From NCBI GenBank assembly GCA_023261405.1, contig JAHFOZ010000052.1, forward strand, positions 10,754 through 16,468: a stretch of DNA of 5,715 bases, given 5' to 3'. The stretch is from Planctomycetota bacterium. Its GTDB lineage: Bacteria > Planctomycetota > MHYJ01 > JACPRB01. The position numbers and the translations under genes were made by a program. Position 1 is the stretch's first letter. Each line of letters begins with the position of its first letter. This document shows positions 4,061 through 5,715 of this stretch, in pieces. The notes beneath the pieces are model-generated. The model made no database searches. It was not told the origin of the DNA and worked only from the letters and a program-made list of their open reading frames with translations.

Positions 4061-5715
4061 CTAGTAAGGCGCGAACGGGGATCCGATCGACGCCCCCGTC
4101 ACCGCCCGGTACGACGACTGCAGGAGGTTCACCGCGTAGCCCGTGTTGTGGATCCCGTTGCTCTTGTCGTTCGTCACGAACATGTAGTTGTAGCCCGCCT
4201 CGTAGAGGGCCTGCCAGGCCGCCTTCTCCGCGGCGCTCAGGGTGCCCCAGTTCACCACGGTGGGGCTCGGCATCTCGCTGGCGGGAACGGTGGGGCCGTA
4301 GAAGGTCCAGCTCTTCCCGGTCGAGGTGACCTTGTACTTGATGCGACCGCCCGAAGGGCTCAACTCGGCCGCGCCCCCGACATAGGTGAGGGAACCCGGG
4401 GTGGAGAGCTTCGCCTCGATCGCGCCCTTCACGGCAGCCAGCAAGCCCTGGATCTCAAGCTGGTTGGACTGCGTGCCGTTGACGCCGTCGTAGTTCCGAC
4501 GGGCCACGAACTCGAAGTCCGCGGCGGGCGGATGGCACTGGGCGCACGCGGCCACGTTGTACTTGGGCACGCTCGTGAGGCTCCACGTCGTGAACGCCAC
4601 CGGCGGCGGGGTCTTCAGGATGACTTTCAGCGCCCCGTCCGTGCGCTCGACCTCGTAGGGAACGCCGTCCAGGTCGAGCGTGTCCCCGTTGTAGACTCTC
4701 TTGAGGAAGCTCTTCCCGGTGGCCACCGAGAAGCGGTTATTCGCGGGGTCGGTGGCGGCCCCGGTGTAGGTGGGGTCGGTGTTGGCTGCCAGGGTGCCCC
4801 CGTCGCCCTGCTTCACGGCGAAGGAATGGCCGCCCAGGGCCCCATACCCGGGCTCGCCCGGGAGCGGCTGCGCGTCCACGTGGCAGGCGAGGCACTGCCG
4901 GTTCGGCGCGCCCGGCGTCTTGACAAAGCGGTCGTAGAGGCCGTGCGGAGAATTGTTGTAGATCCAGTCGGCGAGGAACTCCACCCCGTTCGCCTTGAAG
5001 TGGATCCCGTTCGTGCCGGAGAGCATCTCGGCCGCGGTGCTGTCGTGGGGCGCGCGGCGCAGGTCCATCTGCTTGCCGGTCTCGATCCGGTTCGTCGTAT
5101 CCGTGCGGCTCTGGTGGCAGGTGTAGCAGGCGGCCGCCTCGCCGGCGTTCACGGTCACGCCGTTGAAGAGGCGGACGTTGCCGAAGGCGCGGAGCTGGGG
5201 ATCGACGCCCGTGGCGCCCATCTTCGCCGTCTTCTTGTGCGGCTCATGGCAGGCCTGGCAGGTGGTCCCGCGCCGGTCCTCGTAGGGGATCACGGGGCGG
5301 TTCACGTTGGCCACGGCGAAGAGCGCGGCGTGCGGATCGGCGCCCTCCTGGGCGCGCATCTCGACCACGTAGCCCTGCGCCGTGTGGCAGCCGTTGCAGC
5401 TCGCGCTGCCGCTGGGCGAGGTGATGGGCGGCCTCCCGTGGGCGCCCGCCTCCCAAAGGTCCTGCTTGCGGCTGTGGCAGCGCCCGCAGACGGCGGCGTC
5501 GTAGCTCTTCCGGATGGCCGTGGAGTCGCCCGCGTGCTCGCTGCCGGGGCCGTGGCAGCTCTCGCACTGCACGTTCGACTTCTCCGCCAGCCCCGGGTGC
5601 ATCCTCACGAGCTCGGCCCAGTCGGAGTCCTTGAAGACGTAGCCGTCGGCCGCGGCTTTCTCGGCCCAGCCGCCGTTCGTGCCCGACGTGATCCGACTCC
5701 AGCCCAGCGTGCGGG
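4061..5715 (-). CDS. Large multihaem cytochrome c (5' end beyond window)
   Basis: The frame is open to the right edge (first complete codon at 5713), giving the last 550 residues. A GTG at 5608 is internal, because coherent sequence (GYVFKDSDWAEL, then the HPGLAEKSNVQCESCHGPG region) runs through it. Seven CXXCH sites are visible; counted from that GTG they start at residues 15, 41, 71, 117, 161, 239 and 355. The first has the CESCHGPGSEH form of the cytochrome c554-type domain, where it is normally the third haem, so more haems probably lie upstream. About 110 residues without haem separate sites 6 and 7, and a further 155 haem-free residues form the C-terminus. That end finishes in GIHNTGYAVNLLQSS, an HN-containing motif shared with the end of several nitrite-reductase-like and other multihaem cytochromes. 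No CXXCK site is seen. It is probably periplasmic or cell-surface; its substrate cannot be assigned. It heads the visible part of the operon. Confidence 0.9.
   Translation of the reverse strand, partial: RTLGWSRITSGTNGGWAEKAAADGYVFKDSDWAELVRMHPGLAEKSNVQCESCHGPGSEHAGDSTAIRKSYDAAVCGRCHSRKQDLWEAGAHGRPPITSPSGSASCNGCHTAQGYVVEMRAQEGADPHAALFAVANVNRPVIPYEDRRGTTCQACHEPHKKTAKMGATGVDPQLRAFGNVRLFNGVTVNAGEAAACYTCHQSRTDTTNRIETGKQMDLRRAPHDSTAAEMLSGTNGIHFKANGVEFLADWIYNNSPHGLYDRFVKTPGAPNRQCLACHVDAQPLPGEPGYGALGGHSFAVKQGDGGTLAANTDPTYTGAATDPANNRFSVATGKSFLKRVYNGDTLDLDGVPYEVERTDGALKVILKTPPPVAFTTWSLTSVPKYNVAACAQCHPPAADFEFVARRNYDGVNGTQSNQLEIQGLLAAVKGAIEAKLSTPGSLTYVGGAAELSPSGGRIKYKVTSTGKSWTFYGPTVPASEMPSPTVVNWGTLSAAEKAAWQALYEAGYNYMFVTNDKSNGIHNTGYAVNLLQSSYRAVTGASIGSPFAPY
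5543..5566 (-). repeat. 24-base exact repeat, copy B (codes CESCHGPG in large cytochrome)
   Basis: Second copy of the repeat at 2693-2716, encoding the first visible haem motif of the large cytochrome. The identical codons fit either shared descent of a c554-type domain or strong codon bias in GC-rich DNA. Confidence 0.7.

Larger units (their letters stand above)
1..5715 (-). other. Single respiratory operon, multihaem cytochromes plus Rieske and Usp
   Basis: All seven genes run on the minus strand. Gaps in transcription order are +13, -4 (TTGA), +1, -4 (ATGA), +8 and -4 (GTGA) bases. Each start has a purine-rich ribosome site within or touching the preceding gene. No hairpin-plus-T-run terminator or promoter-sized gap is present. 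The operon starts beyond the right edge and continues beyond the left edge. Three of the downstream starts overlap the preceding stop, which favours translational coupling and fixed subunit ratios. Confidence 0.85.

Noticed and set aside
3109..4329. A 406-codon plus-strand ORF opposite the Usp gene
   Set aside because: It is Arg/His/Pro-rich with no recognisable domain and mirrors a real gene. Long antisense frames are expected in GC-rich coding DNA.
5606..5608. GTG 5608 as the start of the large cytochrome
   Set aside because: The frame stays open for 35 more codons to the window edge with family-like sequence, and no signal peptide follows the GTG. It is internal.
426..5715. Ammonia-forming nitrite reductase (NrfA) or hydroxylamine oxidoreductase in the block
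   Set aside because: No CXXCK active-site haem motif is present in any of the four cytochromes, and none has the octahaem layout of hydroxylamine oxidoreductase. The NapC and c554 types are only typical partners of such enzymes.
1..5715. CRISPR arrays, tRNA/rRNA genes, insertion sequences or attachment sites
   Set aside because: No regularly spaced repeats, RNA-like structures, transposase frames or terminal inverted repeats are visible, and the coding genes leave no room for them.

Overview
The window is a single, tightly packed minus-strand block of electron-transfer genes in GC-rich DNA. The plus-strand ORFs, some long, are antisense shadows. The base composition, the density of multihaem c-type cytochromes (24 CXXCH haem-binding motifs in four proteins) and the mix of families suggest an anaerobic or facultative respiratory bacterium. 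A metal-reducing or nitrogen-cycling lineage such as Acidobacteriota, Myxococcota or a former deltaproteobacterium would fit, but the sequence alone does not fix the taxon.

Read in the direction of transcription (right to left), the layout is as follows. (1) 5715-4061: the C-terminal 550 residues of a large multihaem cytochrome c with 7 visible haem sites, whose start lies outside the window. (2) 4047-3106: a tandem-domain universal stress protein. (3) 3109-2465: a tetrahaem cytochrome of the c554 family. (4) 2463-1837: a tetrahaem NapC/NirT/NrfH-type quinol dehydrogenase with two predicted membrane helices. (5) 1840-1616: a 74-residue two-helix membrane protein of unknown family. (6) 1607-426: a nonahaem cytochrome c tethered by a C-terminal membrane helix. 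(7) 429-1: a Tat-type Rieske iron-sulfur protein that runs off the left edge.

Gaps between genes are +13, -4, +1, -4, +8 and -4 bases, with stop/start overlaps of the TTGA, ATGA and GTGA kind. There is no room for internal promoters or terminators, so the block is almost certainly one operon with translational coupling. There is no stretch of more than about 13 bases without a gene.

Inferred working model: quinol is oxidised at the membrane by the NapC-type protein and/or by a Rieske/cytochrome b complex whose b subunit would lie just left of the window. Electrons then pass to the nonahaem cytochrome, the soluble c554-like carrier and the large multihaem cytochrome, ending at an acceptor that cannot be deduced here. 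The c554-to-NapC gene pair recalls the cycA-cycB pair of ammonia oxidisers, but no hydroxylamine oxidoreductase or nitrite reductase is visible. The joining of two quinol-oxidising modules, a nonahaem tail-anchored cytochrome, an unknown small membrane subunit and a translationally coupled Usp protein in one transcript is the most noteworthy aspect of the window.
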